From Chondrus crispus (taxonomy: Eukaryota > Rhodophyta > Florideophyceae > Gigartinales > Gigartinaceae): DNA of 64,000 nt. The stretch spans positions 65,389 through 129,388 of the forward strand of contig NW_005179001.1 of NCBI RefSeq assembly GCF_000350225.1, given 5' to 3'. How positions within the stretch are numbered: position 1 is the first letter of the stretch; each line of letters starts with the position of its first letter. Both the position numbers and the translations under genes were made by a program. The notes under the pieces are model-generated. The model saw only the letters and a list, made by a program, of their open reading frames with translations. It made no database searches and had not been told where the DNA came from. This document shows, one piece after another, positions 28,058 through 37,388 of this stretch.

Positions 28058-29539
28058 GCCCTCAACCGCTACTTTACGGCTAAACTAGCCCCTCGCGGTT
28101 AGAATCAAGTTACGCGTACGAAAGGACAGGTGTTGCAAATGCAGGGAGACACAAGACATCGCGAGTCGACAGAAGGGTATGGACAAACGGGCCCGGTCAC
28201 GCGACGCAAAAAGGCCGAACGGTACCAAAAGCCGGCAGAGACCCGTGGCCTTGAAAATAAGAATACGAAACGAAGGCGGGGTAACATGTTGCCCTATTAG
28301 CGGAATAGCGCGATTATCCACGCTCTCTCGGGCCAGGAAGACGCCTCGATCGAGGACCCACGGCCGTCGGTGCCGAAGGTTTGCGTCACACGCGTGTGAG
28401 AACATGGACGGAAAAGTAAGTCCCAGTTGGGGGCCTAACACGCGTAAGAATTCGCCACAGGGACCCGCGCGGAGACGCGAAGCTACGCGAAAGCAGAAAG
28501 GGAAGGGGGCTGGACGAACACCAACCACTGTACCCTGAGAGCAATATACCGAGAAGGCACCGCCGCCCGCCGCAGACACTACTGTCAATCACCGGCGGCG
28601 CCCCCAAAAGTAATCGGTGAAATACATTCGGGGGAGACACTGTACGCCAAATCATGCGCACCGCGGCCTCAGCAACGATCCGCCGCCGCCCCGGAAATAA
28701 TCAAAAAAAAGGGGAGTAATTTACAATGAAGCAATGCGCACGTGTGCACGTGCGCAGGCGACCGACAGGACGGGTGGGGGAGCGACACGCAATCGGACAG
28801 CGAAAAGCAGCGTGTGCGACGCGTTGCCCTTCGGTGGGGTACGAACCACGTTGCACGAGAGGGGGAAGGGTAAGAGCGTCGGCACCGGCCTCCCTCTGCC
28901 CCATCGCGATGGCGGCCCCCGCGCACGCCGCACGGGGCGAACTACGACGAAGATTCCGCGCTTCGCCTCGCCCGCTCATACGCGCCGAGAGCTTCATCGC
29001 GCAGTTAACGTCGACGAAATCATCGCGTCGTCGCCACGCGGCAACGCGCGGACGCGCATACCACAGAGCGCCTCCGCCGGTCAGCCGCGTGGCTGCACGC
29101 CTCCGCCACCGCGTGCGCGCTTTCACCGCGGCCGGAGAACAGGCGTAACGCGATAGGGGACCTCGGATGGCGACCCCGTACACTTCCTGCCGCCCTTCCC
29201 GATGGGGCGGAGAGGAGAACGTGTATCAGAGGACCGCGCGCAAGGCACCCCCACGATGCACGGGGGACTCGATAAGGCCGTAACGCGAAAAATTAGAGTC
29301 ACCACAGGCGCGGCGAAGCAAACCACGCCCGCGCCCCGGTCAGACGACACAGACGCGCAGCCCACGACAAGTACGGGACGACCCCTGAGGGGACGAGCTC
29401 AGCCACGCGAAGGGACGCGACCGCGCGGAATCCCGCTCGGGGTGCGAAGGCGGGGGGGAGACGACTCCTCCCCGACGTTTTATTGTACGCACCGCCACGC
29501 TCGCGCGCTTGCCGACGCAAGAAGAGGGGGGCCGCGACG
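28058..29539. other. Noncoding part of element A between pol and antisense ORF
   Basis: 1.5 kb without a convincing ORF on either strand. It contains a purine tract AAAAAAAAGGGGAG (28703-28716) resembling a polypurine tract, and is rich in ACGCG words like the rest of the element. It may include the 3' UTR of the antisense gene and a relic or internal PPT. Confidence 0.5.
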
Positions 29540-31900
29540 TTAGCGACTAGCGTCATTAGACGGCACTGTAGATTCCGGACCATAGTGGCCCGGAGGACAG
29601 TACCCCGGGTATCGCGGGACCTCCGTGGCCATCGATGCTAGGCTGGGCAGCGCGAGGCGCGCCGTGGGACCGCCCGTACGCACGGCGGAGTCGCCCGGAG
29701 CCAGGCCGCCGGTTGGGGGCGAGTCGGTCCCATAATTCGCGTAAGGATCGCGGACCGCCGGAGGAGCCAGAACGCGGTCAGGAGCGTGGACCTGGGGCGC
29801 CACCGCGGATCGGGCGGAACGCAAGCCGTCCCGCTCACGTCGGTACCGGTCGCGGTCGTACAGTACGCGTTCGTATGCCCCCGTCTGGCGCTCGGACACC
29901 TCGCGCAAGGACATCAGCTCGCGATTTACGCGCTGCAGCTCCGACGTCTGTACACCGAGGTCGTCCCGAAGCCGCCGCGCCTCGTCACTTCGGGCCACGA
30001 ACCAGCTTCCCAGGGTCGCAATCAACGAGCCCACGGTCCAGGTACGACGACCCACCGACCCCAGGGCACGCGTCAGCTCGGGGATGGCTGCAAGCTCGCT
30101 TTGGGACAGTACGAGATCGCGTACGAGACCCCCGATCGCGGTCCCCTCCTCCGCGGCGTCCAGAGGGGGGACCGGCAGGACAGGCACAGGGCGGGACGCT
30201 CCCCCTGTATAGTCGCGTGGGTTGGCAACCGATGCCGCCCGGAAAGGGGTTGACCCCACGTCAATGGGAGCAGCGCCCACCCCGTCTAGGTCTCGGTAAC
30301 GTTTACGACGACCACGCCGGCTCTCGGAACCAACTCCCCCCCGCTTGCCGGTGCTGCCGACGACCGGCGAGATCGGGGAAGGACGCGCCACGAAAACGTC
30401 GGCAGTCGGGTTGTACGTGAGAAAGGAACTCCGGACACCAGTGGTGTAATCCATCCAGGATCTGCGGTGCTGTGCGCTGACGTCACCCGCGCGGATCATT
30501 AGCCCGACAGCCTGCTCGAATGTCCACGGGACATGCGACGAGCCTCGCTCGGAGGGATGCACCGACGCGTCGGGAAGGCTTGTCACGAGTCGCTCGAAGT
30601 GGGTGACGGTTTGAAGCGGTTGGAGGAACACTCGCGCGTTAACGTGTACCTCCGCCATGAAGGCGCAACACACGGACCAAGCCCACTCACGCTGACAATT
30701 GTACGCGAGTCGCGAGCGGGCTGGGTGTTGAGAGTCCGCACACGCGAAGCCAAAATGCTTCAAGACGGGTGGCAGGAGGGGATGAACCCCTAACGAGGGG
30801 AAGCTCTCCCTGACGTCCAGGGGGAGGACCGGGAAGTCCCCCGACGACAAGCCCGACGCGAAGGCCGCGGAAGGAATTATACGGCCGTCCGCCTCGTCCG
30901 GATGCCGATAGGCAGACCAGTCGTGGTGCGCGAATCCCACCGCGTGGAGACGCATCAGGGAACAAGAGGACTTCTGCAATGCCACGCGCGGCTTCGAGTG
31001 AACGTAGGGGCGGGGGAATACGTACAGCCCCGTCACCTCGGGTAGGACGAAGCGACGTGAGCCGTCCTGTCCGGGACCGAATAGGAACCATCCCATTCGG
31101 TCCACGTATTCCACTTCCGCGGCACTGTAGGCGAAGGTGCGGTCGCCGGGCAGCTCATCCGGGAGCTGGTAGCCCGACCCGCCGCCCTCGGTCATCAGAC
31201 GGTGTAGGACCGAGGACACCTCCTCCAGCCCACCAGCGTTGTACACCTTGAGCACGCGCGCAAGGTCGGGACGAAGCCAGGCACGAGCAGCCAACTCCTC
31301 GACGGTAACTCCTGCGCGAGCACGGCGCCGCCAGGGGTACCGTAGTTCGCGAGTACCGAGAAGAGGGGCCTCTGACGACGGAGACCCGAGCCACTGCGTA
31401 GCGGAGGGCCGCTCCTCCACGCCCGCTTCGACCGCGGGGCGAGCCGCCCCCCCCTGCACCGGCGGCCATCCGCAACTGCCGTCCGTGCCAAGCGAGCCTA
31501 CAGTAGGCTGGTAGGGTGGGGACGCGCCCCCCGCGTCACGCGCCACCGCCAACGGAAGAAGGGCGGCGGCTTCACTCGCCCCGGTCGCAGGGGCGGCGCG
31601 GCGGGCATCGACACCAGCGGACGCCGGGCGGAACGCCACGGGCGTCCTCACGGGGGCCCGCGGCGGAGGCACCAACTCGACGGAAACTGTAGATGAGCGA
31701 CGCTTTTGGAACGGAGAAGCGGGAGCTGAGGCGGCGCGGGTCGTCGCGCCGCCCGCCATACGCATGCCGGGTAGCGCGTTCGACGAACCCGGACCGTCCG
31801 CAGCGGGGATCTCGACGACAGGAGCCCCCTGCTCAGCCGGTTCAACGGCGGGGTCGACAAGCGACGTCGGCGACGGACCCTCCGGCGGGTAGGTGTTCAT
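29540..31900 (-). CDS. Element A antisense ORF, novel protein family (786 aa)
   Basis: Intact ORF on the strand opposite to gag-pol, between pol and the 3' LTR. Start chosen at Met 31900 (an upstream Met at 32047 is possible) because the homologue in element H aligns from about there. N-terminal 180 residues: Pro/Ala/Gly-rich and disordered. Core about 185-510 is conserved with H: YPWRRRARAGVT, LRPDLARV, GDRTFAYSAAEVEYVDRM (252-269), FPRPYVHSKPRVALQKS (295-311), HHDWSAYRHPDEADGR (325-340), FMAEVHVNARVFLQP (414-428), MDYTTGVRSSFL and DVFVARP. A basic patch (RRGRRKRYRDLD) follows, then a C-terminal coiled coil at about 636-695 ending RDRYRRERDGL and VRDPYA. No zinc knuckle, protease, signal peptide or membrane segment. 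I cannot assign a function. Confidence 0.75.
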   Translation of the reverse strand: MNTYPPEGPSPTSLVDPAVEPAEQGAPVVEIPAADGPGSSNALPGMRMAGGATTRAASAPASPFQKRRSSTVSVELVPPPRAPVRTPVAFRPASAGVDARRAAPATGASEAAALLPLAVARDAGGASPPYQPTVGSLGTDGSCGWPPVQGGAARPAVEAGVEERPSATQWLGSPSSEAPLLGTRELRYPWRRRARAGVTVEELAARAWLRPDLARVLKVYNAGGLEEVSSVLHRLMTEGGGSGYQLPDELPGDRTFAYSAAEVEYVDRMGWFLFGPGQDGSRRFVLPEVTGLYVFPRPYVHSKPRVALQKSSCSLMRLHAVGFAHHDWSAYRHPDEADGRIIPSAAFASGLSSGDFPVLPLDVRESFPSLGVHPLLPPVLKHFGFACADSQHPARSRLAYNCQREWAWSVCCAFMAEVHVNARVFLQPLQTVTHFERLVTSLPDASVHPSERGSSHVPWTFEQAVGLMIRAGDVSAQHRRSWMDYTTGVRSSFLTYNPTADVFVARPSPISPVVGSTGKRGGVGSESRRGRRKRYRDLDGVGAAPIDVGSTPFRAASVANPRDYTGGASRPVPVLPVPPLDAAEEGTAIGGLVRDLVLSQSELAAIPELTRALGSVGRRTWTVGSLIATLGSWFVARSDEARRLRDDLGVQTSELQRVNRELMSLREVSERQTGAYERVLYDRDRYRRERDGLRSARSAVAPQVHAPDRVLAPPAVRDPYANYGTDSPPTGGLAPGDSAVRTGGPTARLALPSLASMATEVPRYPGYCPPGHYGPESTVPSNDASR

Positions 31901-32200
31901 GACGAGGTACCCCGCGACACGATGCACCGACGTAAGTACAGCAAGGGCAGCGCGGGAAGAGACGCGAAGAAGACGGTAAGAAGAACGACCCGGGGCGGCA
32001 AGAAACGAAACGCGACAACGCGAGGGCCGGGGGGGCGCAACGCCCAAAAACGGGGCGGGCGGGACACGGAGGACCGCCGTGTGCGACTAGCGGGGAGCGA
32101 AAGGCACCGAGCTCGAAAGGAAAAGGGGTCACGAGAGCGGACTTGGACGGCGACGGTAAAACACGGGGGCGAAAGGGGACAGGACAGTCAGGGTGCATCC
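31901..32200. other. Element A region upstream of the antisense ORF
   Basis: 300 bp between the antisense start codon and the PPT-side hairpin. No ORF. It would carry the 5' UTR and perhaps the promoter of the antisense gene, unless transcription starts in the 3' LTR. Confidence 0.4.
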
Positions 32201-32241
32201 GCCTCAAGCCCAGGGTGAACGCGGACGTTCACTCTTGGGGC
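32201..32241 (+). promoter_or_regulatory. Two-part hairpin before the 3' LTR (copy 2)
   Basis: Outer stem GCCTCAAG (32201-32208) / CTTGGGGC (32234-32241, one G-T wobble); inner stem GTGAACG-CGGA-CGTTCAC (32215-32232). It ends 8 nt before the LTR, overlapping the position of the polypurine tract (ttggggcggcggccg). Confidence 0.75.
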
Positions 32242-32249
32242 GGCGGCCG

Positions 32250-32998
32250 TGTAGCATGAGCGCAGATCAGAATTAGATTTAGAATTAGATCGCGCGCGCG
32301 CACACACGTGTACTGTCAGGACTGTCAGGACGCCCGCACACACGTGTACTGTCAGGACTGTCAGGACGCCCGCACACACGTGTACTGTCAGGACTGTCGG
32401 GACGCCCGCACACACGTGTACTGTCAGGACTGTCAGGGCGCGCGCACACACGTGTATCATCGCTGAGTACGGTAGCTCAGCACTGTAACGCGCTACAGTG
32501 CAGTACGGACTGCACTGTAGCCCTGTATGATAGACGCGACAGACTGTACTGTAGCCCTGTATGATAGACGCGACAGACGCGTAATTGTATATTAAACCAC
32601 GGGAACCGACAGCGGCGGAGGGAAGGCAAGCATCGGCTTGGCGAGACCCTCACCGTCGGCTAACCCGGAACGCTTACTCTAACTCGCGCACGCTCTCTCT
32701 GTTCGCGTTTTAGAGTAGAAGGACACGGGCAGCGGACGCGTACGTGCGCGTGTGAGCTAGGATCCGCCTCCGCCCGTCGGCACTGGAGCGTCACCCAGTG
32801 CCGCGCCGGGGCGTCGAGGCGTCGATCCGCTCTACCGCGTACACTAACGCGTTCGCGACCCGACCCGCTCTACCACCGCTACCGGCCCGTGTCCTTCCTC
32901 ACGCGTTGCTTACTGGTCCTTTCTGTTCTTCTCGCGTTCTACAGGGCCTCTTACGCGGACTGAGCATACACCCCTGTCGTTGGGGTGTTTATGCTACA
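32250..32998 (+). repeat. Element A 3' LTR (749 bp)
   Basis: Same ends as the 5' LTR (TGTAGCAT...ATGCTACA). It has four full 36-bp ACACGTGT units (32301, 32337, 32373, 32409) plus a partial one. It lacks a stretch present in the 5' LTR near 20216-20255 and has a duplicated tgtagccctgtatgatagac segment. A six-base attaca separates it from the putative target-site copy atgaggca. Confidence 0.93.
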
Positions 32999-33142
32999 AT
33001 TACAATGAGGCACTGCCATGTCCAATTGTAAATCTGCGATTTTTTTCAGCTGGCCCAGCGACGGCAAGGTATTGGAAGAGTACCAATAGATTACGGCTTG
33101 CAGGGAATTCGGTGCAAAATCAGTATCAAAAATTTTGCTCAA
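32999..33142 (-). pseudogene. Upstream part of element C pol, separated by element A
   Basis: The minus-strand frame reads MSKIFDTDF, then LGQLKKIADLQLDMAVPH up to the edge of A. It joins in frame with LVKEGLKSDSEN on the other side of A (20039 downward). This fixes the insertion site of A. Sequence 33143-33211 shows nothing recognisable. Confidence 0.7.
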
Positions 33143-33211
33143 AAAATGTCTTGACTATCATTGGTACGGCCAAATCAAAAATTAAATTAATCGTAACGTT
33201 ACGGGCCAGAT

Positions 33212-36200
33212 TTACTTCGTAGTGCGTAGGTCTGGAGGCGTCTCCGTTGTCGGCGTTCGACCAACTAAATTATCCTGGTCCCTCGTCGTAGGCGCACGGG
33301 TGTGAGGACGTTCCTCGTCCTCCCTTACCTCTCCTTCTTCGTTTAGCTCCGGCTCTCCCAGGAACTGTAGCGCTTGCCGTAGGCCAGTTATCGGCGCATA
33401 GTCCATCGGGCTTGGGGCTAACTCCACCCTGTCTCGCGATACGCGTTCCTCCTGATCGCCAATGGCAATGACTACCGTATGTTGATCCGATCTTCGGACC
33501 TGATAAGGTCCTGTGGCGACTTGTGCCAGCTTGTGTTTCGGTTCGCTAGCCGTGCCCTGCTCCTTCCGCAGGAACACGTAGGACCCCGGCGGGATCTCAT
33601 ATTGCGGTTTGCGAAGGCGTGCGTCCGAATTTCGCTTGTACCGGGCTTGTTCCTTTCGCAAACTCCTATCAGCGCCTTTCATCAGGCTTTCCAACCACGA
33701 CTGCCATTTCAGGTAGTACGCTCGATTCGAGCTAAATCCTTCCAAACTTGGCTGTGCTTGTAACGCAATGCTTCTCGGCGCCCGAGCTAACACCAGCTCG
33801 AAGGGCGCGATATTCGTAGTTCGATGAACTTGCGTGTTGTATGTGAACGTCACAGCGTCGCTAAATAGGTCCCAGTCCTTAGGATGCTCTCCAACGTATT
33901 TTCGCAACGCGGAAGTCAGCGTGCGGTTAAACCTCTCAACTTGGCCGTTGGCTTGCGGGTGGTACGTAGTTGTGAACACATTGCGTATGCTGAGAATTCG
34001 ACAGACGTTTTGAAGAACCGGGCCGTGAACTGTGTTCCATTGTCGGACAGCAGCTTGACCGGCGGTCCGTACACGAATACCCAATGGTGAACGAAGGCTT
34101 GTGCGATGTGCGCCGCTGATATCTTCTTCAACGGTACGGTTCGTACCAGTTTCGAGTATCGATCGCTGATCACGAGAATGTACTGATTTCCTCGTTTAGT
34201 TGTAATTAGCTCGCCGAGGATGTCGATGGCGACAGACTCCAGCGGAGCTTTGGGCGTGAACAGCTTCATTTCCTTCGTGTTTCTTCTTAACTTCACCCTC
34301 TCCCGCGCGCATGCAGCGCAATTCTTCGCGACTGCATAGCAGTCTAGGGCCATCGTAGGCCAATAAAAATATCTTCTCAAAGTCTTGTAAAGTTTCCTGC
34401 CTCCCGGGTGGCCTGCCAATTTTGCGTAGTGGCTCAACCCTAGGACGCGGTCCCTTAACGATTGTGGTATTACCACTTGTACAAACTCTGCCGCGGTACG
34501 GCATAGAGTTCCTTCGAGTTCCTCGGTCTCCATGCTGAACGTTCTCAACTTTCCGGCGTCCATTTCTTCCTTGATGCGGTTGCAGAAGGGGTCGACGTCT
34601 TGCTCGCGAATGAGCTCCTCCGGAGTGACAGCTTGGAATTGATCGAGGCGATCAGGGGCGGTCCCCCCCTCAAGAGCGAGGATGTCGTCTACCGCGTCAA
34701 AACTTTCCTCGTTCTCCCCTGTACTCTCGGCCGGTTCGGCCATAAAGCATGGGATTTCGTCGTCGATTTCGTCGACGGTTTCTCCTGCGGTCCGTAATCT
34801 TGACAGGGCATCAGCTTGACTGTTCGCCTTGCCCTTCTTGTACTTGATTTCGAAATCGAATTCCGAGAGGCGGAGCCTCCATCGGATTAATCTCCCGCTG
34901 GGGTCGGTTACGTTCATCAACCACCTCAATGAGGCATGGTCGGTATGCACAATGAAGTGCTCGCCATATAGATATGGTCTTAAAGTCTGTACGGCCCAAA
35001 TTACCGCTAGACATTCTTTTTCTGATACAGAATAGTTTCTCTCGGCTGCGGCTAACGTTCTTGAAAAGAACCCGATGGGTTTGCGTTGCGCATCCGGGTG
35101 TGTTTGAAATAGTGCAGCGCCTATTTGGTGGTCGCTTGCATCGGTATCTACCGAGTAGGGTAGGTCCTTCTTCGGCAGCGCCAACACCGGCGGTGCCAAG
35201 ATAGCGTCCTTGAGCTTATGAAAAGCTTTCTTGCACGGTTCGTCGAATCCTTCCAACTGGACCGGTTGTCCCTTCTTCAACAGTTGATTAAGCGGATGTG
35301 CGATTTTCGCATAATGCGGAACGAATCTGCGGTAGACATTACAAAGTCCCAAGAAGCTCCTGAGCTGGGTCTGCGTTTGAGGGTACCTCACTTGTTCCAA
35401 TGCGACGGTTCGCGCAGCGTCCACTTCCAATGTACCTGGCCGAACGACATGGCCCAGGTACTTGATCTTTTCGACGAAAAATTCACACTTGCGAAGCTTG
35501 AGCTTGACACTTGCCTTCTCCAATACAGAAAGTATCTCATCCACGTGCACGATGTGCTCCTCCCACGACTTGCTAAAAATTATTATGTCGTCCAGATACA
35601 CCAAGCAGCACTTCCAACGGAACGGAGAGAGCAGGATATCCATTGCTCTCTGAAACGTTGCTGGCGCGTTAGTTAGCCCGAAGGGCATTCTTGAGAAGCG
35701 ATACAGTCCTGAGTGACACGAAAATGCGGTCTTGTCGCGGTCGCGCTCAGGGATAGGCATCTGCCAATATCCCGAGATCGCGTCCAACGCGGAGAAAACC
35801 TTGGTGTCACCAAGCGAGTCCAGGCACTCATCCATGCGCGGTAAGGGGTACGTGTCCTTCACCGTCACTGCGTTCAGCCTGCGGTAGTCTACGCAAAAAC
35901 GCATTGACCCGCCCGGCTTGGGCACCAGCAACACGGGCGACGCCCATTCTGACTGCGCTGGTTCTATCACTCCTGCCTCCAACATCTTCTGTACCTCTGC
36001 ATCTTCTACTTCGCGGGCTTTAGGCCCGGCCCGATACGGGGCTTGTGCGATGGGACGAGTCTCGGGGATCAACTCGATCCGATGAACTGTGGTATTAATT
36101 TCGCCAAGCGTCCCATCCCACATCCTTGAATACTTCTTCAACATCCGACGGAACCGCTCGCGCAGCCGGTCCGGCACGTGGCTCAGGTCGAGTTCCTCCA

Positions 36201-36690
36201 CGTCCAGCGGGGGAGGCTCAATCCGCCGCTCCGGCGTCGTAGTTGCCGTCGCGGAGAGCCTTTCCTCCCGTTCCCCTTGCTGGTCCTCGCGCGCTTGATC
36301 CGACGGTTCGCATCTTGCCTCGCCCGTAGGCGTCTTGGTGGAATTAGGAAAAATTTCCTTCTTCCTTTCTTGAATTCCGAGAACTTCACCATTGGTGGTT
36401 TTGCTCTCGAGCGCGGCTCTCGGGTGCGGTAATAATTCTGCCACCACTTGGCCTTTTTGCACCCTGACAGGGTACGTCCTAAAATTCGCAACGAGTAAAC
36501 GAAATGGCCTGTCAGGCTCAACCTGAACGACACCATTCGTGCACGTCAACCCGTGCCTTTCGTACAACGACGAGTACGGCTGAACCACAACCAAGCCCGC
36601 CCTCTTCGAGGTGCATTCCACGACGCGTTGCGTCCCTGGCTCGATAGTTGTGGCTCTTGCCACTTTTACCTTAGGGGAAATTCGCTCCAC
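33212..36690 (-). pseudogene. pol: Element D RT-RNase H-integrase, one frameshift
   Basis: A 924-codon frame (36690 to 33916; its first codon is GTG, and it overlaps the PR frame) carries RT ([28 protein letters not shown]), RNase H (SVDTDASDHQIG, EKECLAVIWA), the H2C2 domain and the first two integrase Asp residues (VAIDILGELI, LLSDNGTQF). At about 34010, near an AAAA run, the frame shifts, and the rest of integrase continues in the 34084-33212 frame: NVCRILSIRNVF, HPQANGQVERFNRTL with the catalytic Glu, then a GPYQV-type C-terminal region. No chromodomain was recognised at the end, unlike element A. A single indel separates this copy from an intact pol. Confidence 0.87.
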
Positions 36691-37157
36691 CTTCCATCAT
36701 TCTCGTCCTCTCCCGGGACGAGATTCTTCTTCCCTCTTCTCGTCGAGAACCGCCTAACTATCGGAACCTCCGAGAAATCCGCCAACTCAACCGTTTTCTT
36801 CCTTGGATAAATTGCTTCCACAAACCGGTCACAGTAGTCCGCGCCTAGAATTAGCGGGACGGCTAATTTTTCGCATACAATAAACTCGGCTGCGGCCACA
36901 AACTTTCCAAGCCTCACAGGCATTCTAATTGTGCCGAGAATCCGGAGTGGCCTATTGTTCGCGTCGCCAATGTCTTGGGTCGGTCCGTAGGACACTAGAG
37001 ATTCCATTCCAGCTGGGAGTTCCGATTTTCGCACAAGGTTTGGTCCCGCGCCGGTGTCTAAAACAGACGACACCCGGCTCATCAATCCGACTGTTGGTCC
37101 AATGTCCGCGTACACTTTGTAGTTTTTTCGCGCAAGAACCAAATCTTCTCGGGACAT
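36666..37157 (-). CDS. Element D protease frame
   Basis: Retropepsin-type aspartic protease: VLDTGAGPNLV (active Asp) and VPLILGADYCDRF. It ends ...WSEFPLR-stop and overlaps the RT frame by 25 nt in the -1 register. The same arrangement is in element B. No canonical X-XXY-YYZ slippery heptamer is visible in the overlap. Confidence 0.75.
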   Translation of the reverse strand: MSREDLVLARKNYKVYADIGPTVGLMSRVSSVLDTGAGPNLVRKSELPAGMESLVSYGPTQDIGDANNRPLRILGTIRMPVRLGKFVAAAEFIVCEKLAVPLILGADYCDRFVEAIYPRKKTVELADFSEVPIVRRFSTRRGKKNLVPGEDENDGRWSEFPLR

Positions 37158-37388
37158 TCCCTTCGCTTAACCCTGTACCAGGGTCTTCGAACTTCTTCCA
37201 GCGGATGATCTCGGGCTCGGCTCAAAATTTTCTTGACTTGAGCTGGCCCTTTGGGCTTGGCTTATCCACCAATCCAAGAACCTCCTCCTCGAGGCCTGAT
37301 TTTTCCCTTAGAGACGGGGAACGGGGCTGAGCCCCGGGCACAGTACGTCGACCCTGTGCCTCTCCCGACTCATGCGAGATTCCCCTCT

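Larger units (their letters stand above)
20040..32998 (+). mobile_element. Element A: 13-kb Ty3/gypsy chromovirus with antisense ORF
   Basis: Complete by structure: 5' LTR 20040-20757, PBS 20759-20775, gag, pol (PR-RT-RH-IN-chromodomain), a 1.5-kb noncoding stretch, an ORF on the opposite strand (29540-31900), and 3' LTR 32250-32998. LTRs start TGTAGCAT and end ATGCTACA. gag and pol are uninterrupted, so the copy may still be competent. The LTRs differ by indels and in number of 36-bp units (3 against 4), so it is not brand-new. At 12,959 bp it is large for a Ty3 element, and the extra length is the antisense module. Confidence 0.93.

Noticed and set aside
28726-29156. Two overlapping 140-aa Arg-rich ORFs in the noncoding part of element A
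   Set aside because: Overlapping frames of the same GC-rich DNA without recognisable domains or a homologue in H (that part of H is missing).
22291-29365. Many 60-150-aa ORFs antisense to gag and pol of element A
   Set aside because: High GC makes stops rare; none has a conserved counterpart, unlike the antisense ORF at 29540-31900.
29540-31900. Antisense ORF as an envelope gene
   Set aside because: Position fits env, but it is on the opposite strand and has no signal peptide, glycoprotein-like cysteines or transmembrane segment.
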